A stretch of DNA of 64,000 nucleotides from Microcoleus vaginatus HSN003 (GTDB lineage: Bacteria > Cyanobacteriota > Cyanobacteriia > Cyanobacteriales > Microcoleaceae): the NCBI RefSeq assembly GCF_022701255.1, contig NZ_CP031705.1:930001-994000 (forward strand), written 5' to 3'. Position 1 is the first letter of the stretch. The number at the start of each line of letters is the position of its first letter. The notes beneath the pieces are model-generated. The model was given only the letters and a program-made list of their open reading frames with translations, was not told the origin of the DNA and searched no databases. Below are positions 46,251-57,082 of this stretch, piece by piece. The position numbers and the translations under genes are program-made.

Positions 46251-46912
46251 GTGCGATTCGTTCAGTCGAAACCGCGAAATCGGGGGATGACTGGCTTCTA
46301 CAGGGTAATCCATGAGGATTGAGTTCGCACTTTAATCCCTTGTAGATGATAACTTCATAACCTTGCAGGTGAACGTTAGTATCCTAGAAAACGGTAAGTC
46401 CTGCCCCTCAGACGTAGAGGTGAAAGCATATCTCCCACTGTAGAGACTAGCCATCAATCGGTGAAGCGGAGATAAAAGCGGAAAGAACTACTAGCCTAAA
46501 AGTGGTATCCCGTGAGCAAGTTCCTACGGATAGCAAAAGCGAAGTCACTGCCTGAATCACCGTTACGGCGAACCAGCGAAATAAGGCTTTATGCGCTGGA
46601 AGTCCCAAAAGGGCATTAGTAGAAGGTGGTATGAGGATTTTTATCGACATACCTACGTTACCTAAAAACTCGGTGAAGAGGTGACATCCTAACGGAACAT
46701 ACCAATGGTTATGAGGAACGAAGTAACCCACCTGATTACTCTCGGAGAGGTCGAATACTTCGAGCAGTCAGCTAAGACGAAACATCTGGACTTCCAGGTA
46801 ACAGGTGGTAGAGATTGAGTCAGAAGCCAACGCCTCACTGTAATAGTGAAGGATATGCTAACAGACTCACGGTAATACGGATGATATAGCTACAAGTAGC
46901 AATGTAAATGTC

Positions 46913-48727
46913 ATGAACACGGTAATAAAACCGATGTATGAATGGAGCGATATCAACTGGCGAAAGCTAGAACGTAACGTCTTTAAGTTGCAAAAACGGA
47001 TATATCAAGCGTCTAATCGTGGTGATGTCAAGCTAGTACGCAGACTCCAGAAACTGTTGATAAGTTCTTGGGCAGCAAAAGCACTAGCGGTTCGTCGGGT
47101 AACTCAGGACAATCAAGGCAAGAAGACGGCAGGCGTGGACGGTGTAAAATCGCTGACCCCAAAGCAACGTTTCACCTTGATAAACAAAATATCATTGGGT
47201 TCTAAGGTTAAGCCAACACGCCGAGTTTGGATACCCAAACCAGGGACAGATGAGGAAAGACCTTTAGGAATACCGACAATGGAAGACCGAGCTTTGCAAG
47301 CGTTAGTCAAACTGGTGTTAGAGCCAGAGTGGGAATCGCGATTTGAACCCAACTCATACGGGTTTAGACCTGGGCGCTCATGCCACGATGCAGTAGGAGC
47401 AATATTTAACGCAATTAGGTATAAAGCCAAATATGTGCTGGATGCCGACATTGCCAAGTGCTTCGACCGCATTAATCACGATGCACTTCTCAAGAAATTG
47501 AATACTTATCCTACCCTACGGAGACAAATCCGAGCTTGGTTAAAAGCTGGTGTTATGGATGGAAACAAGCTGTTCCCAACTGATGAAGGTACACCACAGG
47601 GTGGGGTGATTTCACCTCTACTCGCTAATGTCGCCTTACATGGGATTGAGGAATTGATTATGGGTTTAGCCCCAAAATTCGACATGAAGCGACCCGACAA
47701 CACTCAATTGGGTGTAAGAGATAAGCTGAAATCGATTTCATTGATAAGATACGCAGACGATTTTGTAGTCCTTCATGAGGATTTAGAAGTCGTAAAACTG
47801 TGCAAACTAGAGATAGAGAAGTGGTTAAGTGGCATTGGGTTAGAACTAAAACCGAGTAAGACAAGATTAGCCCACACCCTGAACAAATTAGATGATGAAC
47901 AACCTGGATTCAACTTCCTAGGATTCAACGTCAAGCAATTCCCCGTTGGGAACCACAATTCAGGCAGAGTCAAGGGTAAAATCCTCGGATTTAAGACTAT
48001 TATCACCCCCAGCAAGGAAAGTCAGAAAAGGCACTACAGAAAAGTTGTAGAAGTAATAAACAAATCGCGTGGCTCAAATCAAGCGACTTTAATTAAGAAT
48101 CTCAATCCTATTATAAGGGGTTGGTGTAACTACTTCTCAACAGTCGTCAGCCAGAAAGTATTTGAAAGGCTGTGGCACTTAGTGGTTTGGAAGCTCCTCA
48201 AATGGGGTCGTCATCGGCACAGGAACAAAGGTAGAGGGTGGATACGCCTTAAATACTTCAAAACCGTAGAAGGCGATAACTGGGTGTTCGCAACCGGAGA
48301 AGGTAATAATCTTCTAAAGCTAATACAACATAGCTCCACGGAAATAAAACGCTATGTAAAGGTAAAAGGAAAAGCCTCCCCCTACGACGGTGACTGGTTA
48401 TATTGGAGTTCAAGGATGGGAGTACACCCCGAAATACCCGTAAGAGTGTCTAAATTACTCAAGCGACAAAAAGGGAAATGCACCCACTGCGATAACTACT
48501 TTAAAGATGGAGATTCGATAGAAGTTGACCACATCATCCCTAAATCGAAAGGTGGAAAGGAATCTTATGATAATTGGCAGCTACTTCATCGACATTGCCA
48601 CGACACAAAGACCGCCAATGATGGCAGTCTCGGTAACAAATCTAGCTGTAAAAGTGCTAAACCTAAGCCACCAGTGGAACCAAGCCTTTGGGTTTGGGAA
48701 AACGATATGTTGGTAATGACGTACTGA
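46913..48727 (+). CDS. ltrA: Group II intron reverse transcriptase/maturase with HNH endonuclease
   Basis: 604 residues, full length. The reverse transcriptase domain shows TAGVDG, RPLGIPTMEDR, GFRPGRSCHDA, DADIAKCFD, GTPQGGVISPLLAN and the catalytic Y280ADD283. The maturase X domain follows (IIRGWCNYFS, about 395-450). The C-terminal HNH endonuclease has CTHCDNYF, EVDHIIPKSKGG and HRHCHDTKTAN, needed for second-strand cleavage in retrohoming. No stop or frameshift is present, so the intron may still be mobile and should assist its own splicing from the pre-crRNA. Confidence 0.97.
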   Translation: MNTVIKPMYEWSDINWRKLERNVFKLQKRIYQASNRGDVKLVRRLQKLLISSWAAKALAVRRVTQDNQGKKTAGVDGVKSLTPKQRFTLINKISLGSKVKPTRRVWIPKPGTDEERPLGIPTMEDRALQALVKLVLEPEWESRFEPNSYGFRPGRSCHDAVGAIFNAIRYKAKYVLDADIAKCFDRINHDALLKKLNTYPTLRRQIRAWLKAGVMDGNKLFPTDEGTPQGGVISPLLANVALHGIEELIMGLAPKFDMKRPDNTQLGVRDKLKSISLIRYADDFVVLHEDLEVVKLCKLEIEKWLSGIGLELKPSKTRLAHTLNKLDDEQPGFNFLGFNVKQFPVGNHNSGRVKGKILGFKTIITPSKESQKRHYRKVVEVINKSRGSNQATLIKNLNPIIRGWCNYFSTVVSQKVFERLWHLVVWKLLKWGRHRHRNKGRGWIRLKYFKTVEGDNWVFATGEGNNLLKLIQHSSTEIKRYVKVKGKASPYDGDWLYWSSRMGVHPEIPVRVSKLLKRQKGKCTHCDNYFKDGDSIEVDHIIPKSKGGKESYDNWQLLHRHCHDTKTANDGSLGNKSSCKSAKPKPPVEPSLWVWENDMLVMTY

Positions 48728-48749
48728 TGACAACAGCCGTTTTATTGAG

Positions 48750-48824
48750 GAGCGGAATGATGGGAAACTATCACGTTCCGTTTTGGAGAGCAGTGGAGGG
48801 GGCGACTCCTTCACTGACTTTAAT
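48750..48824 (+). ncRNA. Group II intron domains V and VI
   Basis: Domain V starts GAGCGGAATGATGGGAAAC and closes with CACGTTCCGTTT; it holds the catalytic AGC triad and the expected GAAA-type tetraloop. Domain VI (about 48785-48820) is a hairpin ending CACTGACTTT with a bulged A as likely branch point. The intron terminates in AT. Confidence 0.9.
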
Positions 48825-49626
48825 CCTAACTCCCTATCAGGGATTGAAACAGGCTTATTGAACGGGTTAGGCAAGTTGACAGTGTAGGGCCGCAATTAAC
48901 CTAACTCCCTATCAGGGATTGAAACCCAAATTTGGGACTTAGAAACCCAAGTCTGGATTTTAAGCCGCAATTAACCTAACTCCCTATCAGGGATTGAAAC
49001 AGGAAAGGAAACATCCCTGAACGCATTTTGCTTGGCCGCAATTAACCTAACTCCCTATCAGGGATTGAAACTGCAAGCTAGCAGCGCAAAACACCGCACA
49101 CACAAGCCGCAATTAACCTAACTCCCTATCAGGGATTGAAACACTTATACCGCTGCGACAGAATACACCCTAACAATGCCGCAATTAACCTAACTCCCTA
49201 TCAGGGATTGAAACTTGCAGGATGTCGTGCTACAATCGGGAAATAATATGCCGCAATTAACCTAACTCCCTATCAGGGATTGAAACAACCTGCCACCAGG
49301 CGAGACAATGGCTGACTTTAACGCCGCAATTAACCTAACTCCCTATCAGGGATTGAAACTACCATGATGTCGCTATCTAGGGATGACTTCACTTGCCGCA
49401 ATTAACCTAACTCCCTATCAGGGATTGAAACCCACTCCTTTTCCAAACCCACCACCGAGGAGAAGAAATGCCGCAATTAACCTAACTCCCTATCAGGGAT
49501 TGAAACCATGACTTTGGGAGAAAGAAGTGGCAGCGGTGCGCCGCAATTAACCTAACTCCCTATCAGGGATTGAAACATAGATTGGTGACTGTAGACCCGC
49601 GCTCAAGCTGCGCCGCAATTAACCTA
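48825..49626 (+). CRISPR. CRISPR array segment 2: 3' part of repeat 70 to 5' part of repeat 81
   Basis: The 26-nt remainder of repeat 70 (CCTAACTCCC...GAAAC, to 48850) resumes the array. Ten complete repeats (71-80) follow with 34-38-nt spacers. Repeat 81 starts at 49612 and is cut after GCCGCAATTAACCTA by the IS630-type element. Confidence 0.97.
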
Positions 49627-49635
49627 TAGCCTTTC

Positions 49636-50639
49636 TCAAAAAGATGAGGTACAATAACAGCAGTGTGTAAACCAGTTAAAAATATTTGACGATGTAACTT
49701 GTCCGAACGCAAAATCTATGGCTTTTCCTAATTCTTGATAATTAGTAGTCTTGATAGAACGGAGAATGATTTTAAGTTTTGACCACAGATTTTCAATTGG
49801 TGAAAAATCTGGTGAATAAGGTGATAAGTATATTAATTTTGCCCCTGTTTTTTCGATCGCTTTTTTCACTTCTTCTCCCAAGTGAATGGGACAATTATCC
49901 ATCACTACACAAGCACCTTTCCAGAGTTTTGGCACAAGTTTTCTGATAATAAAAGCTTCAAATGTAATTGCATCAGTTCCGCCTATTAGATTAACCGATG
50001 TCAAAATCTCATTGACTGACCTTGCTCCAATTATTGAGACATTTTTGCCACGTTTAGTTGGTTTTGACCCCTTGGCTCTTTCACCTTTTTGCATACCTAG
50101 CATATAACCTAACCATTGCCAAATTAACTCCCGATTCGTCAATGAATATTAAGTCTTTCAAACTAATCTCTTTAATTGTTTTCCAGAACTCACATCGCAG
50201 GATTTGAACTCGCTCTGTCCCTTTCCCTGAAGGGAAGAGAGTTTTTTTTGACAGTAATGTCTAAGAGTTTTATCATTCTTCCTATTGTTGCTCTACTAAC
50301 AGAAAATCCAATTCTCCCATAAAGTAAATAACGGAGTTCTTCAAGAGTTGCATCATTATTTCCTTCAATCAATTCCGCCAAGATGAGTAGTTGCTCCGCA
50401 TTCAGTTTGCCTTTGACTCCACATCGGTCAGTTCTCGGAGTAATGTTTTTTGTTTCACGATATTGTTTAAGCAATTTTTGTACAAAACTCAGGGCTACAG
50501 AAAAACGCTTAGCTATTGCTTTTTGTGAAATGGGTTCAGTATGATAAGTATCAAGGATTTTTTGCCTAAAATCAATCGAATAAGCTTTCATTTTTAACAA
50601 TGTATGAAGTTTGGTACAAGTAAACGTGTTGTGAGTCAA
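49636..50639 (-). pseudogene. IS630-type transposase of the outer element, frameshifted
   Basis: The N-terminal helix-turn-helix half (50639-50190, SIDFRQKILDTYHTE, then KAIAKRFSV) and the catalytic half lie in different frames. The first shift is at an A8 run (50232-50239, minus strand), which may be programmed in this family. After it the frame continues TERVQILRCEFWKTIKE to FIDESGVNLAMV (first Asp), but a second shift near 50085 is needed to reach KGERAKGSKP, VVMDNCPIH (second Asp) and SPIENLWSK (Glu). Two shifts suggest an inactive copy. Confidence 0.88.
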
Positions 50640-50678
50640 GCATCGTGTGCTTTCAAAAAAATGCTATTATGTGTGGTA

Positions 50679-51870
50679 AGCTGCTACGCAGCTAAACCGG
50701 ATAAAATAGCATTGCCTTTATTTTTGATTTTTCGCTCCCATTTGATAACCATTTCTCCTTCATTTAATAATCTATGTAGTAATTCTGACAATTCTTCTAC
50801 TGACTTAAACAGTCGATGTGCTATATATTCTTTCGCTGAATGCCAGACCAATTCAATCAAATTATAATCGGGGCTGTAAGGTGGCAAAAATTCTAAAATA
50901 ATATGAGGCATTTCGGCTGATATTTGGCTCAGAATATCTTTCTTTTTATGAAAACTAGCATTGTCTAAAATAATTACAATCTTTATTCCTGATTCGGCAA
51001 AACTTTCAGCTTGATTACCCAGTTCTCTCCATTCTTGGACAATCGAATCATTTAAGGCATTAATTTGCTCATAAAACGTATTCGAGTCTCCTTTTTTTAT
51101 GACAACAAAATTTAACCTTTTTTTGTCATAATATCTCAATCCACCCATGATATTTACTCTGCCTCTTCTCCTTTGACCTGTGATTTTTTTTCGACTACCT
51201 TTTTTACCCCAAGTTTTTCTTCTTATCACTCGCAAGCTAAATCCACTTTCGTCCCAAAACCATACCTGTAAAAGCTCTGGGGTTTGTTTTGTTATTTTTA
51301 AATACTCGGATAGCTTCTGTTTAAATACTTCTCTTTCAACGGGATTTTGTTTGTCCTCTAAACTATATTTAGCCCAAATGTAAACGTATTTTTTTTTATG
51401 TAATATCCTGGATATTTGGGAACCACTCAATTTAATTCCTGTGACTTTTTCTAAATATGTTGCTAGTCTGGCTGCCGTCCATCTCCCAAATTCATATCCA
51501 TATTCTGCCGGAGCTTTATCGATTGTATCTATCAATATTTTTTCATACTCTGGAGTGACTTTGCGAAAATTACCTTGGCTTCTTTTATCTAAAAAACTAT
51601 CCAAATTATCTGGGTCGCCATGAACTGACCAATAAGCTACCGTTGTGTAAGCAATCTCCATGAATTCACTGATTTGTTGATAACTTTTTCCGTCATTTAT
51701 TAGCAATAAGATTAGAACTTTTTCCCTCACATAATTATCCTCAGACTCTTTTAATAGTTTAATGAGTCTCTGTTTTTGATTTTGAGATAGATGGTTTTTG
51801 GCTGGCATACATTATAACTAATTATCGCTTATTTTATATTTATATTATACAATCTAGCTGCGTATCAGCT
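50679..51870. mobile_element. Inner IS630-type element nested in the outer IS
   Basis: 1192 bp with ends AGCTGCTACGCAGCTA (50679) and TAGCTGCGTATCAGCT (to 51870), flanked by TA duplications at 50677-50678 and 51871-51872. It lies in the region upstream of the outer transposase gene. Confidence 0.9.
50684..51808 (-). CDS. IS630-type transposase (inner element), intact
   Basis: 374 residues. N-terminal helix-turn-helix (KSYQQISEFMEIAYTTVAYW) and a DDE catalytic domain with D in VWFWDESGFSLRV, D in VIILDNASFHKKK and E in PDYNLIELVW. The stop codon lies inside the inverted repeat, typical of compact IS. It belongs to a different IS630 lineage from the outer transposase. No frameshift, so this element may be active. 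Confidence 0.93.
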   Translation of the reverse strand: MPAKNHLSQNQKQRLIKLLKESEDNYVREKVLILLLINDGKSYQQISEFMEIAYTTVAYWSVHGDPDNLDSFLDKRSQGNFRKVTPEYEKILIDTIDKAPAEYGYEFGRWTAARLATYLEKVTGIKLSGSQISRILHKKKYVYIWAKYSLEDKQNPVEREVFKQKLSEYLKITKQTPELLQVWFWDESGFSLRVIRRKTWGKKGSRKKITGQRRRGRVNIMGGLRYYDKKRLNFVVIKKGDSNTFYEQINALNDSIVQEWRELGNQAESFAESGIKIVIILDNASFHKKKDILSQISAEMPHIILEFLPPYSPDYNLIELVWHSAKEYIAHRLFKSVEELSELLHRLLNEGEMVIKWERKIKNKGNAILSGLAA

Positions 51871-51991
51871 TATCGCTTTCGCGTGGCTTTACTCAACCAT
51901 GTAATTATAGTTCATTTGATCTTATCTTCTCTGTTTGACCCTCACGAGTGAGTGTCAGTAACATCATACCTCATCTTTCTGAGAAAGGCTA

Positions 51992-52338
51992 TAACTCCCT
52001 ATCAGGGATTGAAACCGCAATTTGAACAGGTTTTACTTGACGGAAACCAGGCCGCAATTAACCTAACTCCCTATCAGGGATTGAAACAGAAGATATTTAT
52101 CCGCTACTAGGTGCAACTCCCAAGCCGCAATTAACCTAACTCCCTATCAGGGATTGAAACAAAGGCTCGGCAAGAAGCCAACAAAGCTAGTGCAGCCGCA
52201 ATTAACCTAACTCCCTATCAGGGATTGAAACGCAAACAAACCTAACTAAAGCTAAAAAACAATGACTGCCGCAATTAACCTAACTCCCTATCAGGGATTG
52301 AAACAAATCGGTTGCACCTGCCGCGCACCAGCATCTAG
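51992..52338 (+). CRISPR. CRISPR array segment 3: 3' part of repeat 81 to interrupted spacer 85
   Basis: TA duplication plus ACTCCCTATCAGGGATTGAAAC (to 52015) completes repeat 81; repeats 82-85 follow. Spacer 85 starts at 52305 and is cut after CTAG (52335-52338) by an IS1182-type element. Confidence 0.97.
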
Positions 52339-54083
52339 GGCATCGGTACAGTATTAGGAGTTGACAACAAAAGAGATGTATGCAACTAGCCGGCCAATGA
52401 GTTCGACTCTATGCCCGGTTGAATTGGCAAAACCTTAGATATTCGAGCAATGACATGGAGGTTATGGACAACAGCGACTCGACGTAAATCGAAGAGATTT
52501 TTCCGTTGTCCAAGATACCGGGCACGGTCTCCCTGCCAATGACCAATATGGGCTAAAGAGTGTTCAACTGTAGTACGCCTTCTCAAGTCGAGACGACCAG
52601 AGGCAGTAGATTGACGCGCTCGCAACTCTTGCATTAAAGCTTCATCAGGATGAATTGATACACTACGTCCTCTTTTACTGTTTGTGCAGTCGGATCTCAG
52701 AGGACAAATTGCACATTCACTCGGAGGAAAATGAACAACTTTTCCTGGTTCAAATGGGATGCTTACTTGATTGGGACAACTCATTAAATGCGTATCCCAA
52801 TCCAGGAAAAAGGAATTTTTATCAAACCGGCCAGAATTTCTGACCGGCCACGCCTTGCAAAATATCTTTAATTGCTTATCCCGCTGTATGACCCAATGAC
52901 TAGATAAATAAGCCCGGTCAATATGTAACTCAGTTAGGTGAATATTTTGGAGTCTTAAGTCACGTTCTAGGTCAAGTGTAGCAGCAGATTCGGGAGTATT
53001 TGCCCTCCTTCAATGCCACCGCGCAAACTACACCGCTATCTAAATCTTTAAGGACGTGGCGTTTATACCCATCTATTTTTTTAGACTGGCTTTTCCGTCC
53101 ATGCCGCATATCTGGGTCTTCAATAGAAATTCGACGGTCTTTTGCTACCCCTTTGCTTAGAGTAGGAACTCCTTGAGAGTCTAATGTCACATTTTGGGAT
53201 TCAATGACTCGGGCAACATTGAGGGTCTCTTGGGCGAGGTCAAACCCATGACAATGAGACTGACCTTGCATCCATTCTTCTACCGAATCTAAGCTGTTTA
53301 GGATGATTGAGAGTGCCTTTTGACGCTCGATTGGATTATCCCAGTTCAAATCTAATGCCGTTTTTAAGCTAGAACTATTGAGGATGGGCGCACCGGCTTC
53401 ATCGGCAATTTCTGCTGACTCCCGCCCCTGTCCAGCAGCTATCACACTCACTGCTTTACGCAAAGCATGACCCAATAGATTATATGTATCTTCGACTTTC
53501 CCGGCTCCCCATAAAGGGGAGGAATCTAAGGCAGCTTTGAGTTGAGATGAGCCAAACCCACCTTTTTGTTTGGCAATCTCTACGGTGCGGTCAATTAAAC
53601 GTTGGTCCAGTTCTTTTTTAATTAAGCCCTTTCTGAATCTAACCAAAGTGGCTTTGCTGAAAGGGGGACTTTCACACTTGAGACAATCGAGAACTAACTG
53701 CCAACGTTGATCCATCAGCATTTCTTCAATTACTTCATCATCAGAAATCCCCAAATATGCTTGTAGAATAATTGCCAAGGCAAGTTGTGCAGGAGGAACT
53801 GGGCTGTGACCCACTGTGCTGTCTTTAAAAATTGTAGCGAGTTCGTCTTGAAACTCATCATTAAATATGAATGAACGGTTGAGTCGAAGAAACGTGAATA
53901 GCTTGGCTCTTTTGATGCGTTTGATAATCAACTCTTCATGGTCTGATAGTTCAATTGGAGGATGCCATAAGGGAGGACGCATAGGGTTTTTTCTTTCTTC
54001 CTGATGGTGAGAATTTAACAGGCTCCTCACTTCACTTATCATATCTACCCGGTTTTGTCAATGTCTAATACTGTACCGACGCC
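52339..54083. mobile_element. IS1182-type element inserted in a CRISPR spacer
   Basis: 1745 bp, ends GGCATCGGTACAGTATTAG and, at the right, the complement of GGCGTCGGTACAGTATTAG. A CTAG duplication flanks it (52335-52338, 54084-54087). Removing the element and one CTAG leaves a normal 36-nt spacer. Confidence 0.92.
52386..54042 (-). pseudogene. IS1182-type transposase, frameshifted
   Basis: The first part (54042-52972, 356 residues) contains the DUF772-like N-terminus (HSPVPPAQLALAIILQAYLG), KAALDSSPLWGAGKVEDTYN with the first Asp, and IDGYKRHVLKD. A one-base indel near 52990 then shifts to the frame reading ANTPESAATLDLERDLR. That frame continues as IDRAYLSSHWV, CAICPLRSDCT, RRTTVEHSLAHIGHWQG (Glu) and ends at 52386. 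Joined, the two parts make a normal-length transposase, so one mutation disabled it. Confidence 0.9.
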
Positions 54084-55493
<1,410 letters not shown>

Positions 55494-55544
55494 GAATAAA
55501 AGAGCAAAAAACAAATTAAGCCACAATAAACCTAAATCCCATCT

Positions 55545-56645
55545 TCACTTAAGATGACAATGACAATTCGGCTTTTCAATCAAAGACTCAACCAAAGCAT
55601 TCAAAGCAACCGCCGCCAACAACCCGCCGCCAAAAGTGCCGACAGTCGTAATATAAGCAACCCCCGATCGCACTAACCGCCGTTTCGCCACCGGAGAATG
55701 ACTAAAACCGATCGGCATACCAATTACCAAAGCCGGTTGCAGTTGCCCACTCTCGATCGCCTCGCAAACCGCCATCAGCACAGACGGCGCATATCCTATC
55801 ACTAATATACATCCCTTTTCCAGTTTCAACAACTTTTCAAACCACTCACCCTGCTGCCAGAATTCTTGTTCCGCTTCCGCCGCAGCATTGATGTGCGGAT
55901 CATCAATTAAAGTTGCAATACTTGTTCCCAAATGCGCCAATCTAGTCCCATCCAAAGCCGCAAAAACAGGCGGCACATCAGCCACAATTTGACACTGATT
56001 TTTCAAAGCTTCCCGCGCCGATTTAATCGCCGTTTCGCTCAACTTCACAAATGGCAGCAGCGAACAATCACCGCAGGCTAACACCAGTTTAGAAAGCAAG
56101 TCTACCTCAATTTCCGAGCGATCGCGCAAATCCGGCAATAAATGCTGCAACGACTCCCCAAAATCCTCCGGGTGAGTGTGCGCCCCCGCATCCCAACCCT
56201 CCCAAAGTTGTTCCAACTCATCCAACCCCCCCTCAGTTTCCGCCTGCAACAGCCTTAATTGCGCCAGGGCGTCCGCTTGCACCGCTTGACAGGAAATATC
56301 CCGTCCCAGCAATCCTTCCAGCGCTGATGCCGTTTCTCTGAGGCGAACAATTTGCTGAATAACCGACAGATATTGCCGTTGCAGAGTCGCCATCAGCGCG
56401 TCAGGCGAAGCATCCGCGTCTGTTTCTAATAGTTTGCGGATGTGAGACAGTTGAAAGCCTTGCTGCTTGAGTGCGACTATTCTTTGCAGTCTTTGCACAT
56501 CGCTGCGGGTGTACAGTCTGTAGTTAGAAGTCGATCGCACGGCCGGAGATAGCAGCCCCAAAGCGTGATAATGTCGCACCATCCGAGGGGTAATTGTGCC
56601 TTTTACCGCTTCTGTAAGTTGTTTGATTGTCAGGTATTCTTGCAT
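55545..56645 (-). CDS. coaR: CoaR: cobalt-sensing MerR activator fused to precorrin-isomerase-like domain
   Basis: 366 residues. The N-terminal MerR helix-turn-helix (LTIKQLTEAVKGTITPRMVR, then YRLYTRSDVQRLQRI) binds DNA; a dimerisation coil follows to about 125. The C-terminal 200 residues resemble CobH/CbiC precorrin-8X methylmutase (VFAALDGTRLAHLGTS, VIGMPIGFSHSPVAKRRL). The protein ends in C361-H362-C363 (NCHCHLK), matching the C-terminal Cys-His-Cys cobalt site known from Synechocystis CoaR. It faces coaT across a promoter with a CoaR-type operator. In Synechocystis it activates coaT when cobalt is high. Confidence 0.95.
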   Translation of the reverse strand: MQEYLTIKQLTEAVKGTITPRMVRHYHALGLLSPAVRSTSNYRLYTRSDVQRLQRIVALKQQGFQLSHIRKLLETDADASPDALMATLQRQYLSVIQQIVRLRETASALEGLLGRDISCQAVQADALAQLRLLQAETEGGLDELEQLWEGWDAGAHTHPEDFGESLQHLLPDLRDRSEIEVDLLSKLVLACGDCSLLPFVKLSETAIKSAREALKNQCQIVADVPPVFAALDGTRLAHLGTSIATLIDDPHINAAAEAEQEFWQQGEWFEKLLKLEKGCILVIGYAPSVLMAVCEAIESGQLQPALVIGMPIGFSHSPVAKRRLVRSGVAYITTVGTFGGGLLAAVALNALVESLIEKPNCHCHLK

Positions 56646-57017
56646 GGGATTTTGGGAATTTTGGGATTCTATATTTGGTTCTCGAATTCAGCCACAGTCC
56701 GCCGAGGAATCAATTCCCCGTCTCATAGCAGAAGTCGGTTAAAGCTCACATTTTGCACCAATATCAATTACTTGTTTAGGAACAGGCAAGATGCCTGTTC
56801 CACAAGAGATCAATTTTATTGTGGAACAGGCATCTTGCCTGTTCTTGAGAATGGTGCAACATCTCAGTTAAAACCGACGGAAAGATTAAATTCAATTCTC
56901 AGCTATCTTCAATCCTCTTTCAGAGGACTTGCGCTATGAGACAGGGAATTCATTCCCTGTCGGACTCTGGGACTCAACGAAGGGCGAGTTGATGCTGGAT
57001 TTATTTTGGTTTCACTC
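56646..57017. other. Repeat-filled gap between coaR and coaT
   Basis: Contains parts of the carB-flanking MITE family (GGGAATTCATTCCCTGTCGGACT and AGAGGACT units, 56695-56970) and, inside it, a 107-bp palindrome (56753-56859, TTGCACCA ends, GGAACAGGCAAGATGCCTGTTCC core). These push coaR about 370 bp from the shared operator. Confidence 0.65.
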
Positions 57018-57056
57018 TTGACATTGACATTAATGTCAAGGTTTAGGGTAAAGGAG
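57018..57056 (+). promoter_or_regulatory. CoaR operator-promoter of coaT
   Basis: TTGACA (-35, 57018-57023) and TAGGGT (-10, 57044-57049) are 20 bp apart, the long spacing typical of MerR-activated promoters. Between them lies the perfect palindrome TTGACATTAATGTCAA (57024-57039). AAGGAG at 57051-57056 is too far from the ATG at 57083 to be a usual ribosome site. Confidence 0.85.
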
Positions 57057-57082
57057 TCATTCTACCAAATCAAATTTCCCCA

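Larger units (their letters stand above)
46251..48824 (+). mobile_element. Group II intron in CRISPR repeat 70
   Basis: 2574 bp. It begins GTGCGATTCG directly after GCCGCAATTAA of a repeat and ends ...CTTTAAT directly before CCTAACTCCC of the same repeat, with no target duplication, as expected for retrohoming. The first 660 bp is structured intron RNA (domains I-IV 5' part); the ORF at 46913 is in domain IV. Domain V and VI are recognisable at 48750-48824. The orientation matches the array transcript, so splicing would restore the repeat. Confidence 0.95.
49627..51991. mobile_element. Outer IS630-type element in CRISPR repeat 81 (with nested IS)
   Basis: Terminal inverted repeats TAGCCTTTCTCAAAAAGATG (49627) and its complement ending at 51991, one mismatch in the first 20 bp. 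The target TA of the repeat (CCTAACT) is duplicated at 49625-49626 and 51992-51993, the IS630/Tc1 hallmark. Without the inner element it would be 1171 bp. Confidence 0.93.

Noticed and set aside
46447..46731. Minus-strand frame of 94 codons in the 5' part of the group II intron
   Set aside because: It lies in structured intron RNA, has no protein-like features and no ribosome site.
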